From Struthio camelus (lineage: Eukaryota > Chordata > Aves > Struthioniformes > Struthionidae), in assembly GCF_040807025.1 (NCBI RefSeq), contig NC_090982.1, positions 87,793,463-87,857,462 on the forward strand: a stretch of 64,000 nucleotides of DNA, in the 5' to 3' direction. The position numbers and the translations under genes are program-made. The notes beneath the pieces are model-generated. The model worked only from the letters and a program-made list of their open reading frames with translations. It was not told where the DNA came from and made no database searches. Below are positions 45,401-57,699 of the stretch, one piece after another. Numbering within the stretch: position 1 is the stretch's first letter; each line of letters opens with the position of its first letter.

Positions 45401-48400
45401 TCTCCTTTTGTATTTTAAGTGGGTTTAGCAACGGTCATCAGCCAAGGCAGCATCACGTGTTAGGACGCTACAAATGACCGTAATGCTCACTAGCAAAACA
45501 GGACTAGTGCATTTTATTTGTTTTGCTTGATAATTGTGTATTTTAAATGGAAGGTCACCTCCAAATCAAAGGCTGATTAAAAGAGGAGCAGTATTGAGAA
45601 ATGCAAGAGTCCCATCCCGCCGGCCGGGGGCTGGCACAGGCTCTATGCAAAAAACCCAGGCTGCCTTTTAGCAGGGAACACTGTGGTGCTTTCATTTAGT
45701 TGGGCTTGACTACTGATGGCCTAGTTTAGTTTTACCTTCTGGTTTTCTATCCTTCCCTTTCTGCACCGTCGAGACACTGGTTCCCATCTCCTCTCTCAGC
45801 CCTTCAGCTCTGCCCCCTACTTGAGCTCACTTCCCTCTCTCCTATGTGCATACGGTGTCGCGTTGGTTTCCCCCCACGTTTGGGGCAGTCTCACACTACG
45901 TATGTGCCACGTACTGTTACTCTCCTTCTCCAGGTCCCTAAAAAAGAGAAGTATTTCTTCCCATACAGGCAACAACTGATCGCTTCAACAGCACCCTAAG
46001 TCCTTCTAATGAATCCCAGGGGGTCACAAATTTGGCTTTCACGCCCCAATTCTGTGTTGCATCTGGCTCCCATGAAAGATACAGCTCAAGTGCTCTTTAT
46101 TTAAAAGATAGAGCTGTTTGCACCCACACAAAGTGCTCGTTGCAAGCAGCAACAGATTCTTGCAATCAGGTTAAAAACCCAGGCCCAGGACATTCTCCAT
46201 GAAGCATTCACTTTTTGAGAAGTACTGGTCCTACCAGCTGAATACCGCCCTACAATAATGGAGTGCAGAAACCTTTCCAAAACCTTGGCATGGTGACAAA
46301 TCACTTGATTTGACTATTTGTAAAGGTGCCCCCCCACATGCATTAATTTTTCCTTTTTTTCTTCCTGCCTTCGTGGCTTTTTGCTTGATGCGGAAGGTGA
46401 CTAAGCTCCTTGGAGGTGACTGAGCATACAGCAGCATTGCTCAGCACAGTTTGACTATATCAGGAAGTAGAGATTCATTCACCAAGATTTTGTGGTCTCA
46501 GCAGTCACCACCCACCTAGCAGCTCAGTGATGCGTCTATGAAGTGCCAGAAACACCTTCACGACTGCACGAGGTATTACATGAACAGAACCTATGCATCA
46601 TGTTTAAATGCCTCTCGTACGGGAAGCACATCCGTAATCCAGGCGCTCCTGTGGATCTGAGATCCTTTGCAGGTTTTCCTTGGGCAGTTTCTCAGTGACT
46701 TCGGTGGGAAATAGGGAAAGCAGATTTTAGCTTAGCATTTCAAAAAACCTGACTTCCTGAAATCTTCTCCAGTTAAGAATACAGTGATGCCCAGCTGGGC
46801 CATGTGCTGCAGTAAATAAAAGCCAGCAAGCCTGCACTCTTTCTCCAATCTCTCAGCAAGTTTCTGCTTGAACTGCTTCACTACATTTACAACCCCACAC
46901 CCCAAAACAGAGATGGACAACACAAAGAACAAGGATTTGAAGCAATATGCCATTGAACAGTAACTATAACAAAAAAATACAGGAAACCCAAGTCCTTATG
47001 TACAGCTGAGAGGCCACAGTAACCTCTCAAGGAAAAGAAAAACCTCTTCTCGAGCTTCTTGCACTCATTGGAGCAGTGGTTCATTACCTGGAGGATCTGG
47101 GGACCATAGGGCATTCTCCTCAGCAGGACGTCTCTGCTCTACACCCCTCGGCGAGAGGATTTCCACAGGCTCCTCACTTGCTGCCTTCAGGAGATGACGC
47201 ACACCTCGGCTGGTCGGTTGTGGACTGCCCTTTTGGGGAATCTCCCCCTGTTTCAGCGGGGCTAACTTGCCCGACAGCTTTGTTCCTTGACTGATGTTGA
47301 TGTGTTTGATTATAATTTAGATATTTTAACTATGTTTTACATCTGCATTACTACATAGCACCGAAGTGCCTGGTAGAAGTCCTTGCATAGGAAGATGACC
47401 ATGCCAATAAAATAGCCAGTAGGTATAACAGCCCCTCTGGGCAAGGAGGAAAACCCCTCACACCTGCGGAATTATATCTGTCATGAAGCAAATTAAGGTC
47501 TCATTTTGGTGTTAGTGCATGGGAAAAATGGGGCAAGAGCTGCTTTTCTACCCTACCCCTGTGCCTCAGGCAGGGGAGCCAGGAGGTTGGAGGAGCTGCT
47601 CTGGGTGCAGCAACCAGCCAAGCTCTCCAGGCCCCTGTTGGAGACCTCCACAGCTCCTCCGTCTTCGTGGTGGAGTGCATGGAGACAGGCAGCCCCCAAA
47701 ATGCCATTGCCTTGTCTGTGAAAGGCTTTGGATGCTCTCAGTAGCAGGTTGGCCAGAGGACTTTAAAGAGAAAACACTTTCATGCCTTATGCAGAACTTT
47801 GCTTAGTGCAGCTGCTGCTGTGGTGTGCCTTTGGGAAGCCCTTGGAGGCCCTGTGAGGGACGCTGCTAACTGCCCTGGTGATCCGTCAAGGCATAAATGA
47901 AAGCAGCATTTCTGTGTGAAACCACCTTTGGTTTTCTTTTTCCTTGATTTCAGTGAGATCCTTAAAATGCAGCAAGCTTAAATGAGCTGAAGTCTTTGAC
48001 TCAGGTACATGTGAGATAAACCCGTTGTTCCACAAAATAGTATCACGGAGCAAAATGCTGGCACAGAACAATACTTTCCCCTGAAAAAAGGGAGCAGGAA
48101 AATGCTGAGCAGGTGACACAGTGGAAGAGTGCAGGGCCAGCTCTGTCCTGGTTTCAATTATAACGGCCGCTGTTATTCCTGTCACAGCAGAAGTATTTCT
48201 ATATAACATGCCATCCAGTGGTAAATCATCAGGACTCTCCAGCATTGCTCACAATATGTAGGCAGAGCCTTTCCAGAGCTGTCGTCCTCTCCAGGATCCC
48301 GGTGATTCGCAGCACGCTGAGCGCAGCCGACACTGCGCCAGTCCCGCAGCCCTGCACCGCCTGCGGCCCCCTTGCCCCCCCCCCAGAGCCATTTTCTGTA
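33441..48400. other. long intergenic region, no gene recognised
   Basis: The base composition changes here to clearly higher G+C than in the first 33 kb, which leaves many chance open frames (for example 41885-42376 on the minus strand and 43245-43628 on the plus strand). None shows a recognisable domain, signal sequence or matching splice structure. A short poly-A/CA tract lies at 40066-40091. I found no recognisable CR1 in this part. Confidence 0.5.
40066..40091. repeat. poly-A followed by (CA)n
   Basis: Twelve A residues then a short CA run. Confidence 0.85.
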
Positions 48401-48410
48401 TGCACAGAGA

Positions 48411-48467
48411 ATGCAAATGTTCATGCATATGTCAGTTTACTGTTGACATATGCATATGTCATATGAC
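48411..48467. promoter_or_regulatory. octamer/POU-like motif cluster with palindromes
   Basis: A perfect octamer ATGCAAAT (48411-48418) is followed by ATGCATAT (48423-48430), a perfect 16-bp palindrome GACATATGCATATGTC (48445-48460) and an overlapping 10-bp palindrome GTCATATGAC (48458-48467). The sites fit POU-domain or homeodomain dimers and CATATG E-boxes. Function is inferred only. Confidence 0.45.
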
Positions 48468-48949
48468 TGTTAAAGTACCTGCAGGATATAAAGCTAAACC
48501 TACTGTTACTTCCTGTATACATATAGATTCGTGATTCTTTTTAGATATGTCATTGCAGGGTAAAACAGACTTCTCACAAATGGAGATCTGTAAAGCTGGG
48601 TAGTACCTTGTACTACACCAGCAAATATAAGGGGGAAAGGACAGAGAAACTTCCCAGGACGCAGCCACGCTTCAGGTCTAAAGCAGAACAGCAGCTACAA
48701 GCTGTGCAGGGGCTGGGGCTGAAGGAGCCCGTAAATGGCATGGGTGAGCTGCTAACAGCATGGGTACACTCTTGGTGAAGACACCTCAGTGCCTGTGGGC
48801 TGCAGAGCAGCAAGTGTGATGCCAATTTGCAAAGAAGGTTTCGGGGGGTGTAGAACAGAAAAGCTTGGGAAACACAGCAGGTCAAATGTCCGCAAGAACC
48901 AAAGAGCTGATGAGCACCTTGGAAGGATGCTCAGGCCATCAAAAGCAGG

Positions 48950-49260
48950 AGAACAGTGAGGGAGTCAGTGGGGCCACTTGCTAACGAAGGTATAAAAGGG
49001 GTGCCCAGGGTGATCATGACAGCGAAGCTCAGTGAATTCGTTGCATTGGCCTTCATTGCAGGAGCTGGTAGGGCAATTCCCACACCAAACCCGTTCTCTG
49101 TAGCTGGCAGAGCAGAAGACCTGGGTCAATTCATGTAAAGAACCAGGAAATCTTAGGCCAAGGAGACAGGTTTGGTGTCTGGCAGGTGACTCTAGGAATG
49201 GATGGCATTCCCCCGAGTCTTGGGTTTTCCTGTGTGAACATGGAGGTTACTGCCTTGTCC
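48950..49260 (+). mobile_element. CR1 LINE ORF2 fragment
   Basis: It keeps the order gggagtcagtgggg, then gcgaagctcagtgaattcgt, then gcattggccttcattgc, then ggatggcattcccccgag. This corresponds to the CR1 ORF2 stretch just before the reverse-transcriptase core. Reading frames are decayed. Confidence 0.75.
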
Positions 49261-49419
49261 AGCAGTTCTCCATGAGCGATATCTGCTGTGCCAGGGGCTG
49301 ATGGCTGTCATCAGGAAAGGTGCCGAGAACAAAACTGAAAGGACCTCTTGCCCTGCTGTCCATCCCCGGAGTGCCGGTGTCTTGAGCCTGCAGTTCTGAC
49401 ACAGCTCCAGAAAGACCCA

Positions 49420-49710
49420 GTGGAGTCAGACGAGCAGAAGCCGCCTGGCAGGAGAGACCAAGAAGGCTGGGACTGTGGAGGGGGGAAACATGTCTGATGT
49501 TTGCAAAGTCATCAAACTAAAAGCAGGGAGGACTTATTGATCCCAGTAGGAGATCTGTTTAAGATAGAGAAAAGACAGGTTTTCTTATCCATCAAAGAGT
49601 AAACTTCTGCGAGTTACTGGCACAGGAGGTTGTAGGGTCAGGTTATGGCACAGGTTCAAAAAGAGATTAGACAAACTCACCAACACCAAATAAACCCTGA
49701 AGGAGGGAGG
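49420..49710 (+). mobile_element. CR1 LINE 3' fragment
   Basis: It runs from 'agaccaagaaggctgggact' to 'caggttcaaaaagagattag' plus 'acaaactcac', which is the CR1/L3 3' region. It lies after the ORF2 fragment with the reverse-transcriptase core missing between them. Confidence 0.7.
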
Positions 49711-49859
49711 CAGACACGTCCCCTCTGAGATCCTCAATCTAGCGGCTATCACTGCGCAGAAGCGTGAGGGGCTCGTGCTCTCCCTGAATAACGGCTCGCG
49801 AATAACTATGGTCAGAGATGGAATAGGGTGGGAGGGACCCGTGGTCTGGCCCAGCTTCC

Positions 49860-49930
49860 TGTCTTATCTGGGGAGCTAAAGGCCTGTAAGCCTGATGCCT
49901 GTGCTGGGTAAAGTAGTAGAAAATGAAATG
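49860..49930 (+). mobile_element. CR1 LINE ORF2 fragment (out of order)
   Basis: 'aaaggcctgtaagcctgatg' and 'gtgctgggtaaagtagtaga' match a CR1 ORF2 segment that should precede the 3' fragment at 49420-49710. Its position after it points to a second insertion or a rearrangement. Confidence 0.6.
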
Positions 49931-49935
49931 ATAAC

Positions 49936-49955
49936 TTTTTTTTTTTTTTTTTTTT
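49936..49955. repeat. poly-T tract
   Basis: Twenty consecutive T residues directly after a CR1 fragment. Confidence 0.95.
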
Positions 49956-52900
49956 GGCAGAAGGAAGTCTTCTGTTAAAACCTTTTGGAAATCTCTATGG
50001 GGATCAGAAGCAGGTGGATGAAGGGGAGTTAGCCAACATCCCAAGAAGGACCTGCAGAGTCCATCACAGTCTTCCATCCACGGCGTGTAAGTTGACTAAG
50101 CGCCTCTGACGTGAAAGTGGTAACGGGTAAAAGGACAGGAAACGGAGGGTGGGAGTAAATGGCCAGTTCTCACAGTGGTAGGTGGTCACCACAAAACCAC
50201 ATCCTGCTCAGGAAGTGTGCTGAGCTGAAAAAGTTCATCGTTGAGAAAGTGCGAAGGAGAGAGAAGTCAAGGAGCTGGGTGGACTCTCTGGCTGGCCCAG
50301 TGCGGCTTTTCTTGCGTTCCTATGGGGGGAACAGTTCTCCTAAACGTGAATTTAAGGAGTTAGCCAGCTAGGCAAGGCGAGAGAAAAGGACAGGGAATAC
50401 TGAAAGGGAGGAAGAAGATGCTCCCAAGGTACTTCGCACATGTAGAATAAAAGTGATGGGGAGGAAAAGGAAACAAAGCTATTGCTCTTAGAGCAATAAA
50501 GGCTTGGAGGTCACATACAGGAAAGACATGATGTGCCTAATAAAACTCCCAGGTAACTATCCAGCTAGCAGGAAAGCTGCAGCTTTGACAGGAAGTCCTT
50601 TTCTATGAACCACGATGTTGTCACGCATGGCATTGCTAAGCCTGGTTATGGAACTGGGATGCAAGGGAGGACTTTACTGGAAACAGAGCAAACGATGTTT
50701 TCTCAAGAGAAAATGGACTACGTGAGTAGAAAAGGAACGTCTTCTGTTTGCTAAAGCCTGGAGTAACAGAGAAATGGAAACAGAAACCTAAGAGTGGTTT
50801 CTAAACTACTTGGCATTATCTTTTTGAAAACAAGAGAGCAAAGAAAAGAACTCAAGGAGTGAATTTTTTTTTCTCACCTACAACTGGCCTGTGAGTAAGA
50901 GAGAAATCACAGGTTTGATTGATTATGCTTCCATAACTTACTATTTCTTAATTTTTTCAAGTCCAAATGCTAACTATACGTATACCTGTAAGAGCAAAAT
51001 ATTGGTGGGTAACAATCAGAGCAGAGTAATTTATTGCCATTAAAAACTGGGGCTCTAGAGGGTAAGAGCTGAAGAGACTTTGCTGGAGAGTGACGTATTA
51101 TAATGACTCGGATGGATTAATTCAGTCTATTTCTAGTGCCTTGGTGCGTGATGAATTAGTTGTGACCTCTGAGGAACGAGTTTTGGATATGGCATCCATG
51201 TGTCAGCACCAGCATCCGTTCCTTGTACCACAGAGTGCAAAAAATCCCAGTGGAAGGGGAGCGAGAAAGCGGGCAGCTGCGTTGCACCGTGGTCACTTGT
51301 GCAATGACACTGGAGGTTAGGAAGATAGTACAAGAAATCTCAATTTATATTGAAGTCAGCTCCTCCTTTGCACTGGAAAAGGCAGGAATCTTGCAGAGAA
51401 GTGGAGCGCGAGCACATCAGCAGGGAGTAGCTCGAGCTCGCTCCAGCATGACGTATTAAGGTTGCACAAGAAATTTGTATTTTTGCATTTCCTGACATTT
51501 GACTGCTTGACGGGAAACTCGACTAATGAGGGTTTACCTGCGGGTTTTGTGTGCGCACGTAAGAAGCAGGCAACGCTGTCTTCTAGATTTCGGGCAAGCT
51601 TTGGTCTTCCTGGGTTAAATTCTGACTGAGAAAAAATTGTATTGACATGGGCAATTTTGAAAGTCTGGAACTCTGTTCCACGTTGGATCAAAAAGGAAAT
51701 ATTGAAATAGTAGTTTTCTTTCCAGAAACCCACTATTTTCCTGGTCGTTCTCATTTTTATAAGTATTAGATTTGAGGGTTTTTTTTTTTTTTCCACTGTC
51801 ATTGCTTAAAAAACAACCAGAAACTGCCGCTGCGGGAGGCTGTGAAACTCTCCAGGCAGCGACGAATTGGGCTGCCCTCATCTCTGACGTAGCTCACCCA
51901 AATTTCAGGCAGATCTCTGAACGCATGAGTTGAATGTAAAACTCTGTTTAAGCAGAATCGTGGCCACGAGCCGGGCAGAGGCGTCTGCAGAGCGGCTTGG
52001 CCCAGGATGTGGGTGAGAGCCCGCGGGCCGGGGAGGTGCAGCGAGTCCTCCTGAGCTGCCCCGACACAGCCCTGAGGGAGCTGGGTAAAGACTGAAGTAT
52101 CTGCATTTCCAGGTTAGTGTTTTGATCACGAAACCCTAGAAAAGGTGATTTGAAAAAATAACGTTAACGTGGCGTTTCCCTCCCTTCTGGCGAGAGACTC
52201 GTTTGCAGCTGCTTTTGAGTTATTTTCAGGTGTTTAAAACGTTGCTTGGACAAAACGCTCTTCGGAGCACAGGCCACCTGTCGCGTCTTAGGTCATGACG
52301 CATCCCACAGGTTTGCTTCCGCTTTCTAAAGAGATTGCAGATATATTTTTAACAGGAGAACAATAAATGAAAGCAACCGTGTATTCTCGGATGCAAGTAC
52401 CCAAAGGCCGAGGTCCGGACGCCATAAATGAGGTCCTTGATGTTTTGAGTTTTTTCCCATCTGTGGGGAGCGAGGTGGAGCCGAGCACGGTGACACCAGG
52501 GACCCCAGCACCAGCCAGGGCTTTGCACCAGTCGTGCACCTCCAGGAGCCTTCGGTGCCGTCAGCTTGCAGCACAGCCCTCCGGAAAAGAAGCAGGCGCA
52601 AAGGGGAGCGAGCCTCGGTGCCATCCGCCTTTCTAAAAAAACACAAAAAAAAGCATCCTCGTGAGAAGTGGAAAGACCTCAAACAAAAACTTTGTCAGTC
52701 AGGGTCCAATAAAACCCCTTTGCGGGGCTGCAGCAGGAGAAGCAAACCTTTCCCAACGCTGCCTGGGCTCCGGTTCCTGCGGCCGGGGCGGCTCTCGGAG
52801 GAGGTGTTTCTTTTCCTCTATCGATAAGAATCATTTGATTTGCTCCCAGAAAAATTCAAGGCATATTACGACGCCGCACTTTGTAATTGTGTACTTGAAG

Positions 52901-53650
52901 GAAATCCCACTCCAGTATTTAAAAGTGGCCTATCTCAAAAGCCAGCAACTTGTTTTTTTTTTTTTTTTAAGGACTAAAACTCATGGTCAAGCAGCAAATT
53001 CTCAGCAGAATCAAAATAGTAATCTCATTCCCTGGTTTGCGACACACTCATCATGATTTCACTGGGGCAAGGTCTAAATAATAGTATTTTTTTGCATGAA
53101 GGAAGACAAAGCTAGATGTTCTCTGGGAAACTGTTAGTACTTACCCATTTGTCTTGACGGGACATTAGCCAATGAGTTAGATAGTAGTAACAAGAGTATG
53201 AGAGTGTGTGTGTATGTGTGTATATATACATATTTGTATCTTTAAGCCACATTTCAGTGGAGGGATGTATTGGGATATACGGACTTGAGACTCAGCAACT
53301 CTTTACTAGGTCTTCTCTTCAGCTAATAAAATAGCCAGGACCCTTCGGAGACAATACAAGGAGAGATCCCATCTTCTGCACTGTCTGCACCTCAAACCGT
53401 GTCTGCAAAACCGGAGGAGAAGTGTCCTGACCTGGATCCGGGTTTCATTGGTATCTTAATCCCTGTCCCTGTTACCTGGTAAGGATAAGCAGCCGGATTG
53501 TATCCGGGGAGGGGTGCTTGGTTGAAAACGAAGTTTATGGTGCCTCCTGCTAGGCTGAAGGCCAACGCGTTGCTGCCCGGTGCACGGCGTACGCTTGGGC
53601 GTTTCGCTAAAAGTAAATAGGAAGAGGAACTGCGTTAAGTTTTGTTCCCA
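49956..53650. other. intergenic, no gene recognised
   Basis: Single-copy-looking sequence with T runs at 51779-51792 and 52953-52968 and a TG/TA-rich tract at 53213-53232. No exon with convincing splice sites and family similarity was found. Confidence 0.5.
53213..53232. repeat. (TG)n/(TA)n tract
   Basis: A short alternating TG and TA microsatellite. Confidence 0.8.
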
Positions 53651-53659
53651 ACTGGAGGT

Positions 53660-54480
53660 CGGGAGGAGAGAAAGGACGGGGGGAAGGTTTGTGGTGGGGG
53701 GCCGGGGGACAGCCGGGGCTGTCCGCGTTGCAGGGGGGCCGTGCCGGGCTTGGGGCCGGCGCCGCAGGAGCTCTGCAAACGGAGCCAAGCGTCTCGCCCC
53801 GGCTCTTCGTTTGCAAATTATTCCTGCGCGCTGCAGCAGAAACCGGCGTTCGCGGGCGCCGAGCAGCTCCCGGGGCTTTTGCTCCACCTTCCCCGAGGTG
53901 CAGTAACGGAGCGGCTCACGCCGCGTGGCGGCAGTTTTTGCAGGCTGTACTGTGCTGCTTTATTTAGCCAGCTCTGCGTTTGCCTTTTCGGGGATCTGGC
54001 TTGCACCTATGAAATGTAACGAGTATGTCGGCTCTCGAACGAGGTCCCCCTAGTTGACGAAACTACTTTCTAAAGGCAATTTTTGATATTAGCTAATAGT
54101 TCTGCCAGTCACAAGTGCTACAAATTAAGTCTCAAAAGCTCTCCGTTCCCCTTTTTCATCAGGGCTCACGACGGTATCCAAAAGCAAGTCATTCGCCCTG
54201 ACCGTAACTAATCTCCTTTCTGCCTCGTCTACCCAACCTTACGCACCCTGCGACCGTGCAAGCTGGCCCTGGTGGGGCTCCTCGGCGAAGCTAACGGCGG
54301 ACGCAACCCGCCGCACGGCGGGCGTATGTACGGGAGAAACGTTAGAAACCGCTTGGTTTCCTCTTCGTTGCGCTCTTTACAGACCGACCCGTTCAGGTCG
54401 TGGGGGTGAACTCGTGGCGAGCGTTGGCCACCCGCCGGTAAGCGCTGGGCATCGCTTGGTCTGGCCCGACGCAAGGTGCT
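53660..54480. promoter_or_regulatory. CpG-rich block, possible distal promoter
   Basis: Two CpG-dense stretches (about 53660-53960 and 54230-54480) with GGGGGCCGGGGG-like runs. They resemble a CpG-island promoter, but no coding exon is recognisable beside them. In human the next conserved gene in this direction is RAB27B, which has noncoding 5' exons far upstream; this link is inference only. Confidence 0.4.
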
Positions 54481-55439
54481 AGCGCAGCCTCCCGGGCTGG
54501 ATCTCTTTACCTACCGCCGAGAAAATACTAGTGAACAGATGCAAGTATTTTGGCACTTGGGAGAAATGGCATGTTTAGGATAATTGTGTTTTCGTAGGGT
54601 AGGTGAGCAAGCTGGCGAACTTCTTTTCCCATAGATCATTAAAGCGCTTTTTGGTAGGAGAGCAAAAGGAACCGGACATTGCAGAATCTCCCAGTGAAAT
54701 TAATGCAGAGGGTTTAAAAATTTTGCCCGTGAGTGCGTTGCTCAGCTGCAGGCGGTAGCAGCATCGGGATTTTATCAGCAGAGCCGGTTATCGCGAAAGG
54801 GCGGATGGAGCCGTTTTGGGCAGCGTAACCTCTCGGTGCGGGAGGCTAAAGGTGCGCGTACGTCTGGAGGTCGTGCGTGCCTGGAGGCTTCCTTCGGCTG
54901 GATGTACCAGCATCCAGTTATGAGCTTTCATTTCAGAGCTCTGCTTCATGCAATTGCATCCCGCAATGCTTTTTGTTCCTGCAAATTCACTTCTCCAGCA
55001 CCTTTGGTGGCTTTCGAGAAACTTTTTAAGCACGGCGCCCACGCCGAGGTTCACCTCGCCGCTCGGAGCGGGGAAGGCGCTGCCGTGTCCGAGAGCAGGA
55101 GTCAGTTTTGAAATGGACCTTTGAGATAAGGTCACTTTTTCTGCTTTCTGTTTTTGCTTCCTTTTGCAGTCCCATCTGTAGCACTAGCTGGCTCGGTGCT
55201 TCCGATTCGGTCCAGGTGCCCTGGGCCGTCGCTGCAGAGCTCGCCCAGCGTGCTGCTGCGCGCAACCAGAACTTGGTGCTTTTGCAGCGTTCACGTTTTC
55301 TGTGCCGGCTTCTTACGCAGAGGCTGAGAAGATCACGCCCAGGAATGGTGGCTGCCTCACGTAACCGGTGCACGTGGCCATGCCAAGCGAACCGTGCCCC
55401 TAGGGAGCGGCGTGCGTCCCGAGGCGAGAGTGCCGGCGG

Positions 55440-55770
55440 AGCTGGTGGGATGCTCGTGGACGGGCATGTGGAGGGGCTCCTGGGTGGCTCCTGGATGGGT
55501 TCATAGATGGGCTCCTGGATAGCTACTGGATGGGCCCATGGATGGCTCCTGGACAGGCTCATGGATGTGTCTGTGGACAGGTTTGTCGATGGGTTCGTGG
55601 AGGGGTTCATGGACGGGCTCCTGGGTGGCTCCTGGCGGGCTTGGGGATGGCTCCAGGATAGGCTCGTGGATGCGTTTGTGGACAGGCTTGTCGATAGCCT
55701 CATGGAGGGGTTCATGGGCAGGCTTTTGGGTGGCTTATGGGATGGGCTTGTGCAGGCCCTCATGAAACTC
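55440..55770. repeat. minisatellite with 105-bp higher-order period
   Basis: Degenerate units of the type GGCTCCTGGATGG / GGGTTCATGGACGG are repeated many times. A higher-order unit recurs after 105 bp: ATGGATGTGTCTGTGG at 55561 against GTGGATGCGTTTGTGG at 55666. Because 105 is a multiple of three, long open frames run through it on both strands (a 271-codon frame on the minus strand and frames of 75-132 codons on the plus strand). I do not call these genes. Confidence 0.85.
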
Positions 55771-56371
55771 CACCACTGTGGGGGGAGGGACACTAGGAAA
55801 AAAAAAAGCGCAAAAACATGCGTTTTGGGGAGCGCATTCATTTCAGCAGTTGAAAATTAGAGTCTGTGTCCTTCATTGTCATGAGGATGTCTCTGTTTTC
55901 AAATGCTTTTGGTGCACAGCCAGAGGCAGCTCTTGGCTATGTTAGCGGAGGTTGTTATGAAGAGTGACACAATACTGTGACGTTATTCCCTTGCTTTAAC
56001 CTCATTTACAATGGGTTAATTCCCATATTCTTCAGCTCTGTGCCGACTCCCCTCCCCAGCTCACTCTCCGTCCTTTTTATAGACGTGCACCTAGCTTTAA
56101 AGTGTGTTTTTAGAGCTGTTTATTAAGACGAACGAGCGTTTTAGCTCTGCGCAGTCGAGATTTCTGCAGAGTTCAGTGCTCTGCCCCTCACGTTGCTATT
56201 TGATCAGCAATATTTGTAATATTCTTTCATTCATCCACGTTGCACTGATTATTGGGTGACCGAATATTGCTTCACTCTGCTGCCTACTTTTTTCCATCTT
56301 GCTAACCGAAACAACTTGCACCTGGTTCTGCTCAGGAACTATTGGAGTAAATATGGGGAAAAAAATGCAGA

Positions 56372-56385
56372 CCCCCCCCCCCCCC
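56372..56385. repeat. poly-C tract
   Basis: Fourteen consecutive C residues. Confidence 0.95.
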
Positions 56386-57073
56386 GAGTAAGCTTCAGGT
56401 AAACCTCTGTCTATTAGGCTGCAGCAAACTGGAGGTGATGAAGCAGCAGGTGATGATGATGCTGTATTTTGCATCTGGCTGCACACGTCAGCAGACCGTC
56501 TTCGGCGTCGTGCTAATTACGCTCAGAAAACTTGTCAGCGAGGTTACGTCCCGAGGAGTCCTGGCCCGCTCCAACAGCGGGAGCTGGTCCAACAAAAGCG
56601 CTCTGAAGCCGAGGGAGGACTAGGAGAGCGAGGGGAACGGTGCGCGGTTTCGCGGAAACGCTGCGAGGCGCGGGAGGCTCAAGGCCCTTGAGTTGGCGCA
56701 TGAGAAGGAGAAGCGTGGAAGCCGTTTCAGGGGGAAGGAAGTGCAAACTGTGGAAATATTCCTCGAGCTAGCGGAGAAAAGCTGAACCGGGAGCAACAGC
56801 CAGAAACGACAGGCGGGCAAGTGAGAAAGGAGCTATCGCTATTTATTGCAGGAGGGCGGCTGGGAAACCTTTTGGAAAAACTGTCAAGGTCCTTAACACC
56901 TTTGGAAGGCGTTGGGTGGAAAGGATCGTCCTAAAAACTCTCCTTTCGTCAGGCAGAAGTTTGCACCGAGCGACAGGCTACCAGGGCGAAACGCTGCTAG
57001 CTGGGTGGCAGAGGTGATCGGGTTAGTAAACTCAGCAGGGTTTTTTTTCTGTCTTTTAAATCTGTCAATCTCC

Positions 57074-57103
57074 TTTTTTCTTTCTTTCTTTCTTTTTTTT
57101 TTT
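57074..57103. repeat. (CTTT)n tract
   Basis: CTTT units followed by a T run. Confidence 0.85.
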
Positions 57104-57699
57104 GCTTTGAGCAACAAGGCTCAGAAACATAAACTTTGATTCCTATTTCTACAAAGACTCCTTTACATCTGACGATAAGATAAGGTCAGAAAGGAGAAAA
57201 AAGGGATCCTGGATGCACTGATCATCAAGTGCTCAGTCTGTAGAGCAGTCAATAAATATTACTTTAAAGTCCCTTGAATTGAATTCTGCATTTTTCTCAA
57301 GGGAAAAAAAAGAAATGCCAGGGAGTTGATAGCAATCTTGTTTGAGAAGAGCAACCTGTGTTGGTCCTAGTACCCAGAAATACCGGCAGGGAGCCAGGCC
57401 CAGGCAGGAGGCTTGGACCAACGCAGTCAACAGGCTACATGTTGTTGCAGGGCCTTTGCACTAAATCCTTTAGTATTTCACCTCTGAGTTCAGTGGCAGC
57501 CAACTGCTCTTTAAATTCCTTCTGCGTTTCATGGCAGGAAAGGAAAACGCCTGGGCTGCGCTCGGCCCCGTGTTTATAGATGTTCCCTTAGAAAGGTCTG
57601 TGTGAGACCAACCTCGGAAAGCCAGAGACAATAAAGCTCAGATGAGAGAATACTCCCATTATTTTACTCCGAGTCCTCGCAGTGGTCATTGTCCCTTGC

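Noticed and set aside
55026-55841. 271-codon minus-strand open frame with a hydrophobic start
   Set aside because: It is carried mainly by the 105-bp minisatellite, which keeps several frames open on both strands. No domain or splice support.
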